DNA of 64,000 bases from Miscanthus floridulus (GCF_019320115.1 NC_089583.1:76503239-76567238); one strand, 5' to 3'. Shown: positions 23,323 to 35,377, counted from the first letter of the stretch. Notes: generated by a model from the letters alone, not told the origin. Program-made: numbers and translations.

Positions 23323-23855
23323 TAAGGCTGGACGAAAAACTCGAAGCTCGTTAGCTCGCTCGGCTCGTGGCTGGCTCGACTCGGCTCGGCTCGACTCGTT
23401 ATGATAACGAGCCGAGCCGAGCCAAGATTTTAGCTCGTTAGCTATAACGAGCCAACTCGAGCCAGCTCACGAGCCGCTCGCGAGCTAAACGAGCCAAGCT
23501 TTCAGGAAAAAAAAGTATCAAAACTTGTATTAGTTTTTGTATTACTTCATGTCTTGCACTTTCCAATTGACTGGTAACTGGTCTAGACCCTATAAATTGA
23601 CTGGTAACTGGTCTAGATGCATTTCTTTTGTATTATTATTATTCTCAAACTTTAGATAAATACAAATATTATATTTTGTGTATTTTTTATACCTGGCTCG
23701 CGAGCTTAACGAGCCAGCTCGAGCTTTTAACGAGCCGAGCCGAGCTGGCTTTCTGGCTCGTTAGGATAACGAGCCGAGCCGAGCTAGCTCGTTATCTTAA
23801 CGAGCCAGAGCAAGCCGAGCCCAAACGAGCCGAGCCGGCTCGTTATCCAGGGCTA
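23323..23855. mobile_element. hAT-type MITE with GAGCC/GGCTC repeats
   Basis: The 8 bp CTCCCGAC occur directly before (23315-23322) and after (23856-23863) the element. The ends TAAGGCTGGA and TCCAGGGCTA are inverted repeats resembling hAT tips. The interior is two blocks packed with GCTCG, CGAGCC and GTTATNNTAACGAGCC units in both orientations, separated by an AT-rich centre (23500-23690). It can fold into a long imperfect hairpin. Confidence 0.85.
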
Positions 23856-23863
23856 CTCCCGAC

Positions 23864-24031
23864 TTTCCGAGCGCCTCGCCGCCTGTTGCGTTCGCCCCTC
23901 CTTTTACCTTCTCCCATTCACGCCCCCGTCTGTCTCGTGGCCTTCCTTTCCTGGCGGCCACAACTGGGCGAGCGGCGCCGCCCTTCACCAGGTCTTCGTC
24001 GGGCCCTTCGCCGGCGACGAGCACCCACCAG
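23864..24031 (+). other. Non-coding first exon of the RING-CH gene
   Basis: A GC-rich, CT-rich stretch begins directly after the hAT target duplication and ends with CCACCAG followed by GTATGC, a good donor. The next exon probably begins at 24953 after TTTTTTTTCAG and carries more 5' untranslated sequence before the ATG at 25056. The exact transcription start cannot be seen. Confidence 0.55.
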
Positions 24032-24688
24032 GTATGCCCGCCCCTTCGATTCCATTCTGCTGTGCGAAACGGAGCACCCCCAACCTTAACCTAAGCTTTT
24101 GGTTTCGGATCTGACCCCAAGTACGTGTATTGTGCCTGCTAACTTCGATTTAGAGGCAGCCATGTTGCTTGCTTTGCACTTCTAGTATTATTTAGTTTTC
24201 CCTGTTTGTAGCTTGTGGTGGGAATTTAATCGTGCCGAGATTAGGACAGGCAAATGATCAAATTTACGAATGTGCATTTTGGATAAAATTTTGTATTGAA
24301 GGTATGTATTCCTTCTGTTGATTATCATTGTGGATGAAATTGTGAGGGGCATCTCAGAATGCTAGATTTATATTCTCTGAGGAAACAAACTTATTGCTTG
24401 AAATGTCCAGATTGAAGTAGTTTCATGGGAATTGGGAGGAACATTACTGTTTGCAGAACAATTAATTTATTCATATCCATTCGACTTGTCTCATCTAGGA
24501 TGCTAGTTTTCAAATGCCTTCAACGTTGAAGAAAAAAATTGTGAAGTTGTTTTGTAATGATAAATAATTTATTGGGCAGAAACGTGGAGCTCAGAGTATT
24601 AGTGCCTCTTTCCTCTTTCACCAAGGATTCTGGTGCCTCGTTTCACAAGGTTAGGCAAATTTCTTCTGCTGCTTCAGTTATTCTATGA

Positions 24689-24897
24689 CCCTGTTTGGCA
24701 GTTTTCCAGCTCCAAGATTTCATGGAGTTGGGTATTCCTAGCTCCAGAAATTTGTGAATCTGGAGCTATGGGTACACGCACACCTGAATGGTTTTCTTTC
24801 TATTCTAGACAAAAAAAAATAGAGTCTCAAGGTTCTTGATTCTAGTACAAACTCCAGATTTAAGGTGGAACTTGGAGCTGGACTGTGCCAAGCAGGG
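24689..24897. mobile_element. Small inverted-repeat element in the 5' UTR intron
   Basis: CCCTGTTTGGCAGTTTTCCA near the left end is matched at the right end by the reverse complement, giving CCCTGCTTGGCACAGTCCAG; further copies of CCAGCTCC lie inside. The flanking duplication is not clear, so its superfamily is undecided. Confidence 0.6.
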
Positions 24898-25055
24898 TGT
24901 ATATGTCTTTCTAATTAATAATGTCATCAGCTGACCTGTCCTTTTTTTTCAGCGGGATGCTAAGCCTGGTCTAGCTACTAGATTATGAACTCTCTGCTGA
25001 TCTAGCATTTCTACAAGAATTCTTTTGCTGGAAGGTTTATTAGTTATTTGCAACA

Positions 25056-28000
25056 ATGAAGGAACATCTAATGCTCAATATTGATGACCTAAGCATTCCT
25101 GAGCCAAATGCGGTCACTGGGGCAGTCATCAAGAATAAATCATCTGGGGAAACCATTGCACATCCACCCTCCATGGCTCATGCCATTTTAGCAGTGGGAG
25201 AAAGCATGGTTTCTGAAGAGGAACCTCTTCTGCAGGTGGTGGAGTGTCGCATTTGTCAGGAGGAAGATAGTATTAAAAATCTAGAGAGTCCATGTGCTTG
25301 CACTGGCAGTCTAAAGGTTCGTGTTACTCCATTTGTCTTATTCATATATTGTGGATAGATCATTATACTCCATATCTAATTATTATCTGAAGTGTCAAGT
25401 GTTTCTCCTTCTGTCCTATATATGCCCATACAACACTCTATTGCTTACAGAATTACTGCATTAGTCTCCCCCTAACTCAGGGCTATACCTGATTAGTCGC
25501 TCAGCTATACTGTACATTATGTCCTCAAATCCTCAATGGTACACTTCTGTTCTGCCATTAGTAAGTTGCGGATGGGAATCTTGTGGTGTTATACTCTTAT
25601 GTACCTTGCTTGGCGTATTCTCTTTCCCTCTTTAATTCATTTTGTGCATTGAGCATTGACAATTATTGTCTATTGATTAGGTCCCAGATTCAACAAATTA
25701 GATTGAATACTAATCTTATATAGTAGATGCTGTACCAAGAATCAAAACATATCACAGGCAATATCTAGGGACTAATGGACATGAGATTAGATCAAGATAT
25801 TTTGTCAGCACTGTATCTTTTTTTTTTTCTGAACATGCAGAAGACCTGCATGTCATTGCATTAAGAGAGAAGAATGTCCAAAATTGCCAAGTAGCAACCA
25901 CCTCACACGACCACAACGACCGAAACAACAACCTTACACGGCCTTACTATCAAGACAACAACGTTACATGACCAAAGCAACCACTAAAAGATGCCCGCAA
26001 GGCAACACACGAAAACGACAATACTCAAACCGTGATGGGATTCAGATCCCAATGGATGTGGTGTCACAGCCACAATCCTGGGCTACCAATAAAGGTGCTA
26101 CATATAGATGCTTCCAGGATCATTGAATCCCACCCATTTGTGATGCGAAACTCAACCATTGAATTCAAGCCCCAATCATCAATGGATTCAAGGTGAGACC
26201 ATGAATCCAGCACCGAGGTGGTCAGTGGTCACACATGTTGGAGCCTCATCACATTGGATGACAATTCAGCGCACCTGTGCCGGCGACAACGATGGGCAAG
26301 AACCAGCAGTGATGGCGACCCAAGCCTGTGATAGAACATCCTTGCACTCCATTTTTTTTTAACCGAGGATAACCCATTTCCATTGTATCAACATAAATAC
26401 AACAGTATGGTTACAGATGCGAGCAAAGATAGTTTAGATAGACATAAGTTTCAATCCTATGAAGTGGGATTGAAAAGTCTGCTTCAGACCTTCAACCCCG
26501 ACATAGAAAGGAAAGTCAAGCAACAAACAATTTAAGGCTAATAAACTCGCTATTACACAGATCATAGACCATGATTCAAAAGACATAAGGCCAACTCCAG
26601 GCACATCAGCCACTACCACAAAAAATCCTCATATCACAGCTCGACTTCAAGCATTATCTTCCTCTTCATCCTGGCTCTTGTCGTCCTTAAGCTGGAGTTG
26701 TCCTCTGTTCTTGGAGTCAGCAAGTAACTTTGTCGCCACCTGAAGCATGATGTTAATGCCTTCAAACAAGTTTCTCCCGAGTCTTTGTTGGGTATAAACC
26801 TGTCCGGTAATTCATTAGATCACAGGCATAACATATTATTTTCAACGGGTTCTTGATCAATTTGTTCTCAAAGCAAGCTTTATTCCTAGTTTTCCAGATA
26901 GACCAACATATGGCAGCAATACCAAAAGTGTAGAACATAGCCCCATGGGGTAACCATTTCTTAATCTATGACCAACATTGGGTTAAATTGGAGGGAATAT
27001 CAGAGGTGCCAATAACCTGAGCAACCACTGACCATACCACCTTAGCAATGGGACAATAGAACTAGAGAAGAATGAGAAATATATTCATCTTGCTCACAGA
27101 AATAACATTTTGGGTCACCTGATCAGTTTCTTTTGATCATGTTGTCCTTGGTGAGGCTGTGTTGTTCTTGATAAGCCACATAAAGGTTTTTATTTTAGCA
27201 GGGACTTTCTTTCCAGATCAACTTATGATTAAAAGTTTAGAATCCACATCACCAGCTCTTAAAGCATTGTATTAAGATTTTACTGAGAACTTGCCACTTT
27301 TTTTTCAAGTCTACAGGAGATAGTCTCCCTCCTGTAAAACAAAATTCCTGCCTGTGATTGAATCTGGGATCAAACAGAGCTAAGTTCCCAAGGCAACTAA
27401 CGTCTAAAATTCAACTGAAAATCCTTCTAACTTGCGCCACTGATCAATCTTGCTCTTCACATAAACAGAAAAGAACAGGATATCTCTGAATCATTGGTTC
27501 ACTGAAAGCAAGGGTTTCCAAAACTGGTTGTTTTTGCCATTTCTATTTTTTACTTTCCTACCCTGGAGATACAGCGATCTGACCTTGAGTAGGTCAGCCC
27601 AAACAGGACAATTATTTTGATTGTGTGTTATCAGAGGAATAGGCTTCCCTTTTATATATTTGGATTGATAATGTCTTGCCAGATCCCAGTTTCCTGTTCT
27701 AATTTCCACCACCATTTAGCAAGAAGACTTAGATTTAACTTTCTGATATCTTTAATGCCCAATCCTCCTTTCTTTGTACCAGAACATACTTTTCTAGATA
27801 CATAACTTTCGCATGCATTATTGCATTTAGATACACACTATTTCTAGATACATGGTAAAAACAATTGTATCTAGAAAAGCCAAAACGTCTTATAATTTGG
27901 AACTGAGGGAGTTTTTTTCTTCACACTCCCACCTTGCCAAAAGAAGGTTCTTCTTACTTTATCCATATCATTAATCACTGTTTTGTGAGGGAGATACATA

Positions 28001-31000
28001 GACATGTGATAAATGGGCGAGTTGGTCAAACTAGTATTTATCTTCCTGTTTATTGTAGCGTGGAATGGCAATTCCAGCTCATGTAAAATGCCAGCTGCGT
28101 CATGGACAGGCAGAATTGAAGGCGTAGCAGCAGCATCTAAAGGAACTGAAGATGGAGAATCAAGTGATGGGGGTGGCTCAGGGAGGAGCAACTTTTGACA
28201 GCCGCTCAACTGAGGACCTATTTGGGGACTCTTAGGTGACTGAGGCTGCTTGCAATGCCTAGCTTCGTGACCTTCCTGCTTACAGTGGAAGCAGTGAGAT
28301 GCATTCTTGTAGTTCGCAGCATGAAGCATCGACCAATCAGATCAGTAGGCACCAAGCATGCACCTTGATGCTGAGATTTTGGTGGCAATGGAGAAGCGCG
28401 ATGCTAGAGGATACACTTGTTGATGCGATGATCGGCGAGGAAGAGATAGTGATGGCGCTGAACTAGAATGTGATAGCCTATTCCTCGAGGAGGCCACCTC
28501 ACCTCCCTGCACACACTCAAAGGAATTGGTGCTGAGGGCGACAACCGATGCGGGAGGTCTGATACTAGTTGCCGCAGCGGTGGAGTGGGAGGTGACCAGC
28601 GAGCTGACAACCGATGGGGGAGTTGTCCCCGTGGTGGTGGAGAGGGTGGTGACCAGCAGCGTGGAGTCCAGTGACCACCTCACCTCCCTGCACACACCCT
28701 CATCTTCATGGATGGTGTGGGCATCGACTGATGGTGGAGGTCCGCTGCCAATACCGACAGTGGTGGAGAGGTATATGACCGTCTTGGTGGTTACTGACGA
28801 GGGGGAGCGGCAGCTTGTCCCCATGGTGATGGAGAGGGAGGCGACCAGTGGCGATCTCTCGAGCACCAGCGGCATCTGATTCAGCTGGTTGGGGAGTGGC
28901 GACCAGAGGAGATGCAGGGGCATGTGAGATGGAATTGGTGGAGGACTGTGCGAAGTGAAAGGGGAGAGGCGTGGAGGAGGTTTCGCTGGTGGATCAATTG
29001 CCGGAGCTGCGATGTCGGCGGCGGTGGCGGGGGAAACCCTAGACAGGTTGCCCCCACGTCGCCGCATGGGACCAAGTGACCATCCCGCACACAGCTCGTT
29101 TCAGTATCAGCACAAAATGAGTCCAACATTATATGTACAATTTCATAATTTTATCAACTGAAGATAATAGTTGCCCGTTCCGGAGTGAAATGTGTGCCAT
29201 TTCAACGCATCAAGATATCACAATCTTTCATCCAGCAATTTGCCAATATTGCACTTTGCATGAACCCACTAGCCATGGAATAAAAAACTGCTTGTTATGG
29301 AAGACAGGGTCAACTTTACAATATGTTATTAGCATTTTAATTTAAGACAGCCTAAAAATACCCAAACATTTTGGGTATAAAACTTAAATATAATTTCCCT
29401 ATTATCATAGTACCCAAACATTTTAATTTGAAGGGCAGGCCTGGTGCAGTGGTGAGAGCTGTCTCACTGAGTCACCAGGTCGTGGGTTCGAGGCAGCCTC
29501 TCCGCAGATTTTGCGGGGGAAAGGCTTGTCTCGGTTTATCCCTTCCCCAGACCCCACTCATGTGGGAGCCTCCGACACGGGGTCTGCCCTTTATCATAGT
29601 ACCTTATCTCGAGTTGTGGGCAGTACTTGGTTGGATAAAGCTAATTTTATGATATGACTAACTGTGATTTTGTAACAAGTATGTGGGATAGACTGGATTT
29701 GAAGTTACCAGGATAATTCGATCTGTGAACCTGCCTCCCAATAATTTTGGCCGTACCTTTTCTTACATCTAGCTGAATAGGTTTAAACTTTGAGTTGGTT
29801 GTTTTTGTCATGCTTCCCTGATTTGTCAGACAATAATGTGTTAAATAGATGTACCATGATTTTTTTATGCTATTACTTTTTAAGAGCGTTTTCTGTATCC
29901 TCTAACTTGCTTTTAGTTTTTGCTATGCAGTATGCTCATCGGGCATGTGTACAACGATGGTGCAATGAGAAAGGAGATGTAACATGTGAAATATGTCATG
30001 AGGTGATTTAAGTTATGAACAACTAATTGTTATGCCATTTTCATGGATGTCATTTAATACTAAATTGTGTTGAAAAATACTATCTGCAGCCTTATGAACA
30101 TGGGTACACTGCACCTCCGAGAGCTCATCCTGATGAAACTACCATTGATATAAGGTAGGGCATAATGCCCTTTTTATTCTTAAGTTGTTCTATACTTATG
30201 TAATAAATTTTCTTCTAACTGTTTGTCATCACCTCTCATTTCTCCGTGGTTCCTAGTGGTGGGTGGACTATTACTGGTACTGCATTTGACTTGCGTGATC
30301 CTAGGATACTTGCAGTGGCACAAAACCACATCATGGAAGCTGAATATGATGATTATTCTGCCACAAATGCCAGCACTGCTGCCTTTTGCCGCTCTGCTGC
30401 TCTTGTTGTGAGTAACTACAAAACAGATGTATTTATATTGTTGCCACTTAAAACAACAGGGTTTTCTTATTTATATGTAACATCCAATTTACCCTTTTTT
30501 TATGTTTCAGTTAATGGCTCTCTTATTGTTGAGACACGCACTGACTCTAACTGATGAAGATGATGACGACACTTCAGCAATGTTTTCAGTAAGTGAAATA
30601 ATCATCTTGAAAATATATACTGTTCATATCATATATTAACATTTGGTATTTTGATGGTTTGCAATTGATAGCTTTTTCTATTGCGTGCTGCTGGTTTCCT
30701 GCTACCATTCTACATTATGGCTTGGGCAATTAGTATCTTACAGCGCCGCAGGCAGAGACAGGTCAGTTACAATTTCTAAAGTGAATATCTGCATCTTCCT
30801 TTTCTTATTTTTTAGAAGGTTTTGGGAACACCTAACATATTCCTTGCCATACTCTAAATGCATTGAAATTGAGTTGACATTTAATACCCCCTCCATTCCA
30901 AATACATTGCTTTTATTATGCATCTAGACATAGTGTATATCTAAATACATAGCAAAAAATATGTATCTAGAAAAGCCAAAATGTCTTATAATTTGGAATA

Positions 31001-31587
31001 GAGGAGTACTTTACTAGTTGTTTGAATTTGACTTGTCATGCACATCATGAAAATCAAGATCAGGAACTAAGCTATGCAACCTAATCAGTCTTTACTACTC
31101 CCTCCATTCCAAATTATAAGTAGCTTTGACTTTTTTGGTTTATCTATTTTGCTATGTATCTTGACATATTATTATATCTTGATGCATAGCAAAATGGATG
31201 TACCAAAAAAGTCAAAGCGACTTATAATTTGGAACGGAGGGAGTACTGATTATAATTGACTAAACATGGTTGAAATTGAAACTGACGGTTAGTTGTGACC
31301 TGTGCGACCAAAAAATTGGTAAACTGATTTGATGAAAATTCAGTTTTAGAATGAAAATCTGCATCGCCTTTTGTGCTTCCTTGTTAATTTGGCTATTTGC
31401 TGCATCCAGTGCAGCTCTAGGGCCTTCTGTAAATCCCTAATTGCCTATTGTGTCTGTCCAGGAGGCAGCTGCTCTTGCTGCAACGGAGGTGGCATTCATC
31501 CTGCAGTCGGGGCAAGGAAGGGGAGTGCACTTCACCATCGCACCGGACTCCCCGGCCACACCACAGCATGAACCACCGCAGCCATAA
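25056..31587 (+). CDS. RING-CH (MARCH-type) E3 ubiquitin ligase with DUF3675
   Basis: Seven coding exons join in phase: 25056-25316, 29931-30002, 30090-30154, 30257-30407, 30511-30588, 30672-30761 and 31462-31587, giving 280 residues. Residues 64-109 form a C4HC3 RING-CH finger with C64, C67, C80, C82, H90, C93, C106 and C109, which recruits a ubiquitin-loaded E2. After PYEHGYTAPP, the DUF3675 region typical of plant members follows (SGGWTITG, DLRDPRILAVA). Two hydrophobic segments, about 176-193 and 208-232, with RRRQRQ after the second, suggest a membrane-anchored enzyme. The start is the first ATG in the frame and the length fits the plant family. The first intron interrupts the zinc finger between C82 and H90 and is 4.6 kb long because of LINE and SINE insertions. 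Two small Stowaway elements sit in the last intron. The substrate is unknown. Confidence 0.92.
25819..26351 (-). mobile_element. LINE 3' end, antisense, in intron
   Basis: On the plus strand a poly-T tract (about 25819-25830) is followed by CTGAACATGCAGAAGACCTG. Read on the minus strand this is a 3' end of the grass L1 type: a motif that begins CATGCAGGTCTTCTGCATG and ends in poly-A. The rest looks like 3' untranslated sequence. It may be a separate insertion from the LINE next to it, or the two tails may belong to one event. Confidence 0.55.
26352..29130 (-). mobile_element. L1-type LINE, antisense and internally deleted
   Basis: A poly-T run at 26351-26360 marks the poly-A tail. Reading leftwards from about 29067, ORF1 starts MRRRGGNLSRVSPATAADIA, is Pro/Ser-rich, and ends with a CCHC knuckle (CFHCKQEGHEARHC, about 28290). 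Almost directly afterwards comes the distal part of ORF2: PIYHMSMYLPHKTVINDMDK then RRTFFWQGG (27980-27915), then IIQ-like SKYIKGKPIPLITH and VWADLLKVRSLYL (27715-27491), then zinc-binding zf-RVT-like sequence (26850-27200). The endonuclease and most reverse transcriptase are missing, so a deletion fused ORF1 to the ORF2 C-terminus. The right edge is approximate. Confidence 0.75.
27785..27911. mobile_element. Stowaway-type MITE relic inside the LINE
   Basis: GTATCTAGAAAAGCCAAAAC and CTTATAATTTGGAACTGAGG with a final GAG at 27911 match the right half of the Stowaway copy at 30887-31006. The left end is not clear. It lies within the LINE C-terminal region, so it inserted after, or was carried by, the LINE. 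Confidence 0.5.
29415..29590 (+). mobile_element. Au-type SINE
   Basis: The body begins GGGCAGGCCTGGTGCAGTGG, has an internal Pol III A-box-like GGTGCAGTGGTGAGAGC and a B box in GGTCGTGGGTTCGAGGC, and ends in CGGGGTCTGCCCTTT. This matches the tRNA-derived Au SINE family of grasses. A 13-bp repeat TTATCATAGTACC lies on both sides (29402-29414 and 29591-29603). About 18 bp of AT-rich sequence sit between the left repeat and the SINE body. It is in the intron of the RING-CH gene, same orientation. Confidence 0.85.
30887..31006. mobile_element. Stowaway-type MITE
   Basis: The ends CCCCCTCCATTCCAAATAC and the near-complement ATTTGGAATAGAGGAG are flanked by TA (30885-30886 and 31007-31008). It is 120 bp, in the last intron of the RING-CH gene. 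Confidence 0.75.
31098..31243. mobile_element. Stowaway MITE, near-perfect hairpin
   Basis: Ends are CTCCCTCCATTCCAAATTAT and ATAATTTGGAACGGAGGGAG, flanked by TA on both sides (31096-31097 and 31244-31245). The arms pair well inside too (GACTTTTTTGG with CCAAAAAAGTC). It is 146 bp, in the last intron of the RING-CH gene, about 90 bp from the previous MITE. Confidence 0.9.
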
Positions 31588-32531
31588 TTATATCTATCTA
31601 TGGAGTGGCTGGCTGCGGCAGCGGGCCGCAGATCGCTTATTTCGATAGGTTCCCCAAGGATTTCTTTATGGCTGCTGTCTAGTGCAGAACCAGATAATTT
31701 CTGCCCAAGTTTCCTGTCATCAATGTACTTGAGTGTGAAGATGCGTGTTCTGCGAGTTGGCCAGTGCATTTTGCATGTCGGCCCGGGAGTAACGGGGTGT
31801 GTGTATATATAACTTAACAGACATCTGGGTTGTATGATCTACACAATTGTCCAAAATTGAATTCTGATCACCCGAATTGTCAAAATTTTATAAAGTCTGT
31901 TTGAGGTGGTGTCTGAAAGTCAGCCAGAGCTGCCCATCTAGGGGAGAGCAGAACATGGTGGATCGGGAGAAGAATGTAGCAAGGGAAAACATGTCGCGCG
32001 CGCTATAAAATACAATATTGTTTTTGTTCACACATTGTTCCCTCCGCTTGATCCTCGGCCCCATACGGCCTATGAGCGGTCGTCTTCAACTTCTGGCCGT
32101 CATGCGGCAAGGAACCACCGATGGTGATGGCGAGTGAGCAAGGCAACAAGGTGGCAGGACGTTGGCTATTGCCTATTGGTGACGAAGTTCGGGGCGTCAT
32201 TGGAGAAACCAGGCAGAGAGCTTGAAGGTGATTGATGCGAGAAACGAGACGAAGACGTAGGCCACATCGTGTTCGTGTAGAACGAAGCGGGATCTGTAGC
32301 TAACAGTGTTTTTCTTCCTCGTTATAGTTATTGCGACTTATGCATCAAGTACTATGCAAATAAAGTTGAACTGAAAGCATGGTCACGAGATGCCATTGTC
32401 ACATTTGCATTTTGCAGGGAATTAGGTCCGAAAGGTACCATTGCATATGTAGCTGGATGAGGAACATAGCAACTTTACAGGCTGTTTCATGTTTTCTTTT
32501 TACCTCACCATGATTTTGCATAAGTAAAGGC
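31588..32531. other. Convergent intergenic region
   Basis: This holds the 3' untranslated regions of the RING-CH gene (to roughly 31810-31840) and of the TRIP4-like gene (from about 32350 on the minus strand). GC-rich sequence at 32040-32290 has no intact ORF and no family I recognise. Confidence 0.5.
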
Positions 32532-35377
32532 TCAGTCAAAATCCCGGGAGCATTCAACATCATCCCCTTCACGTGCCTGACCGAAGGAACTGTAAGCCAG
32601 GTGATCACCCTTCTTCACCTTGCCACTCAGAATGCTCTCCATGTCCTTGTCATCATGCTGCAGCCGTTCGGTTACCTCCAGGCACAGACCATTCTTGGCA
32701 AGTCTCTTGCTCTGTTTTGCTCGGTCGGTTTTTGGCTTAACTGGACCTGTTTCGACAAACACTGGTTGCTCTCTGATTGTGGGGTTGGGCTGTATGCGGT
32801 GGCTCTGATCCTTCTCTTCAGACGGTCGCATGATCGGGTGCTCTGTTTCCAGCTCAGTAGTTCCATCCTTGTTCAAAATCACCTGAAAAAAACATTTTCA
32901 AATTACGTCTACATCCAAATGTTCTGCCAGAGCTTCTATACAAAAATTCAACTAAGCACAGATATCTTGAGGTTAGGTTGGAAGAAAACAGAGGTTGCAA
33001 AGTACTGCTGTCCAGCAGGAACAACTAGTTACCTTACGGCCCACCAAATCAAATGTAACAATCACTTTCCCCTTTTGGCTTTTAGCTGCTTCCTCAGCTT
33101 CCTCTTGCTGCTGCTTTCGGACTGACCTCTCCTGGAGTGTGAAAAATGGGTAGCTACAGTTAGCATTTTTGAATGTATCTCAAATGGGACATGTCTATAT
33201 CTAAAAAAACGCACAATAACTTATTGTCTTGTCCTTGAAGTTACATGTTCTTACATTTTTTTAGGGAGAACAAGTATGAGTTCGCTATGGAAACAAAGCT
33301 AGCTCTGGAAATCATTAAAACTAACTAGAAGGAATACTCTGCCATTATAAATCTTATAATAAAGTAATTCTCATATCAGGATTTGATGTACTTCGCGCAT
33401 TATATATCAAGCTCTTGGTATGAAATGTCCGTAGGCGTTAAGGCTTAGCATAGACATAACAAAGAAAAACAAATCAATGGGTGGAGGCGTGGAGCAGAAT
33501 ATGAGCATGTATGATCCACAAGGGATGGAATAGAACTATCAAGTACAGAGAATCGAATGTGGCTTACCTTTGAAGACAGCCAACTGTTTCCTTCCATTTC
33601 ATAATAGTCACTTTGGTCATCATAAACTTTAGTCCTTGCTGCAGCATTTCTATCATAGTCAACAAGCCTCTTTGCATAAGCTTCAGCTGCAGCTTCTGCT
33701 TCTGAAAGAGGTAACCCGGCATCACTTAAACCAGCATAAGTGCTACTTTCCTTCAAGACAAGTGCACCACAGAAACTACAGGGTCCCTCGCCCTCTTGTT
33801 CGCACACAATCTTGCCACATGATAAGCAGTTGCTGACAAGGTTATGTTGTCGTGCTTGGCATGAACAAGGTTTCCCCTGCTTGAAGACAATAGAACCTTT
33901 TGCTGCCTCAGCGAGGGAAATAGCCTTTGCTCCTTTCTTTTTTGAACCTCTCTTGGAAGGAAGTTGTGATTCTGCAGTTTCTGATTGACTCTTGGAACTC
34001 TGACTAGAAGAAGATGCTGAATCTTTTTGCGTGCGTGTTTGTTTCTTTGTCTGTGTAGTTGCTGCACCAGCCGATGGCTTAACATAAGGCTGAAGGTTAG
34101 ATGATTGAAAGCTCTCAGTTCCATTTGAGGAACCAATGTGACCCCTCCTCCTCAAGTACTCTTGAATGATGTCCTGAGCAGCTTCTTTTCCAATAAAATT
34201 CTGCACCATTAAAAAGTACAAACCATGATAAATGTTTATGTACAACTAAGCTACAGTGGTCTCAACATTTGTGCCTGATGTAAATATGACGTGACAAGAA
34301 AACAAGTGGTACAAAACACATACAACAAAACAAAAGAATTAATGGAAGGAGAGACTGAGCAACATCAGTACTAATGAAGTAATGCAAACTGGCCAACCGA
34401 GGAACTTAGTTTCAAGAAAAAGATAAATGAGAAAGAAAGGGAAAAAAATGCTAAGGGCACAAATTAACATGGCCTCATGGGTATTTGGGCTGAGCGTGTG
34501 TAGTAGTAGTTCACCCTTTCAACTTCGAGATGAACATAAAGAGACATAACATATTACACTGAGAAACATGTTGATTTTGAAGAGAATAATAATACACACG
34601 TGCCAATCAGAGAAATGACAAACAGCACATGATTTTGCATCAGCATGAGAAGGCAATGGAAAAATGGCAATGGAAATAGTAATCTACCTCCACATCAAGC
34701 CTTAAAGAAACCAGATAGTTTTGACCAAAATTCACAATGAGTAACAGACCATGATCAACATCTCGTTATGCCCTGGACACTACATGACACCCAATGGCGC
34801 TTACAATACTGCATTAGGATATATAAATTTCACTCATGACGGGACATTTAATTGATGCACTTGAATTTTGCACCCATTATAGAAAATTAGACTCCCAGTA
34901 ACATGAAGCTGAGGCACTTCAGATCAATCAATCAACTCAAACCCCATCAGCACAGCAGTCTGGGAGGGATGCAGTGCAGCAAACATCCTAGACAATCACA
35001 ATAAACTGGCGATCATGCTATTTAAAACTACTTTTTTCTTCAGCAAGCTCAAATCAAGCAAACCCTAATCCGAGAACGACATAGTACCGGCGATCCGATC
35101 AGGCCGTTGCGCCAGGTACGAGCACTCTAGACAAACTCCGATCAGAATGACCACGCCAGAGTAGTAAGCGCCCAATACACAAGCCGTCCTAATGGATGGA
35201 CACTGGCGAACGAACCTCGAGATAGCTGGTGGCGTCGGAGGGAGGCGCGAGCTCGCAGAAGGACACGAGGCCCGAGATGAGATCCGAGTCGAACTCCAGC
35301 GAGCTTCCCTTACGTTCCCGAAGTCCCTGCAGGGCGCCCTTCAGCCACTCGCCGGACGCGCTCGCTGACGTCGCCAT
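32532..35377 (-). CDS. TRIP4/ASC-1-like transcription coactivator
   Basis: Four minus-strand exons, 35377-35216, 34200-33568, 33131-33033 and 32882-32532, join in phase 0 to give 414 residues, close to the length of the Arabidopsis homologue. The zinc cluster typical of activating signal cointegrator 1 (zf-C2HC5) is complete: C166, C168, H173, C179, C182, C187, C195 and C198. The N-terminus (LENFIGKEAAQDIIQEYLRR) resembles the conserved region of TRIP4 proteins. A Ser/Lys/Gln-rich linker (about 95-145) and an Arg/Lys-rich stretch (ERSVRKQQQEEAEEAAK) follow the family pattern. In animals TRIP4 works in the ASC-1 complex in transcription and ribosome rescue; the plant role is not settled. No ASCH domain is seen. 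The start is the second ATG of the frame (MATSASAS). The first intron is 1.0 kb without a gene. Confidence 0.9.

Noticed and set aside
28342..29067. 241-codon minus-strand ORF as a host gene
   Set aside because: It leads into a CCHC knuckle and LINE ORF2 sequence on the same strand, so it is LINE ORF1.
25810..29115. TCAGCAC on both sides as a LINE target duplication
   Set aside because: Seven bases at loosely placed edges in a region with two poly-T tracts is within chance.
29430..29480. tRNA gene suggested by A and B boxes
   Set aside because: The body and 3' end match the Au SINE and no cloverleaf with acceptor stem can be drawn.
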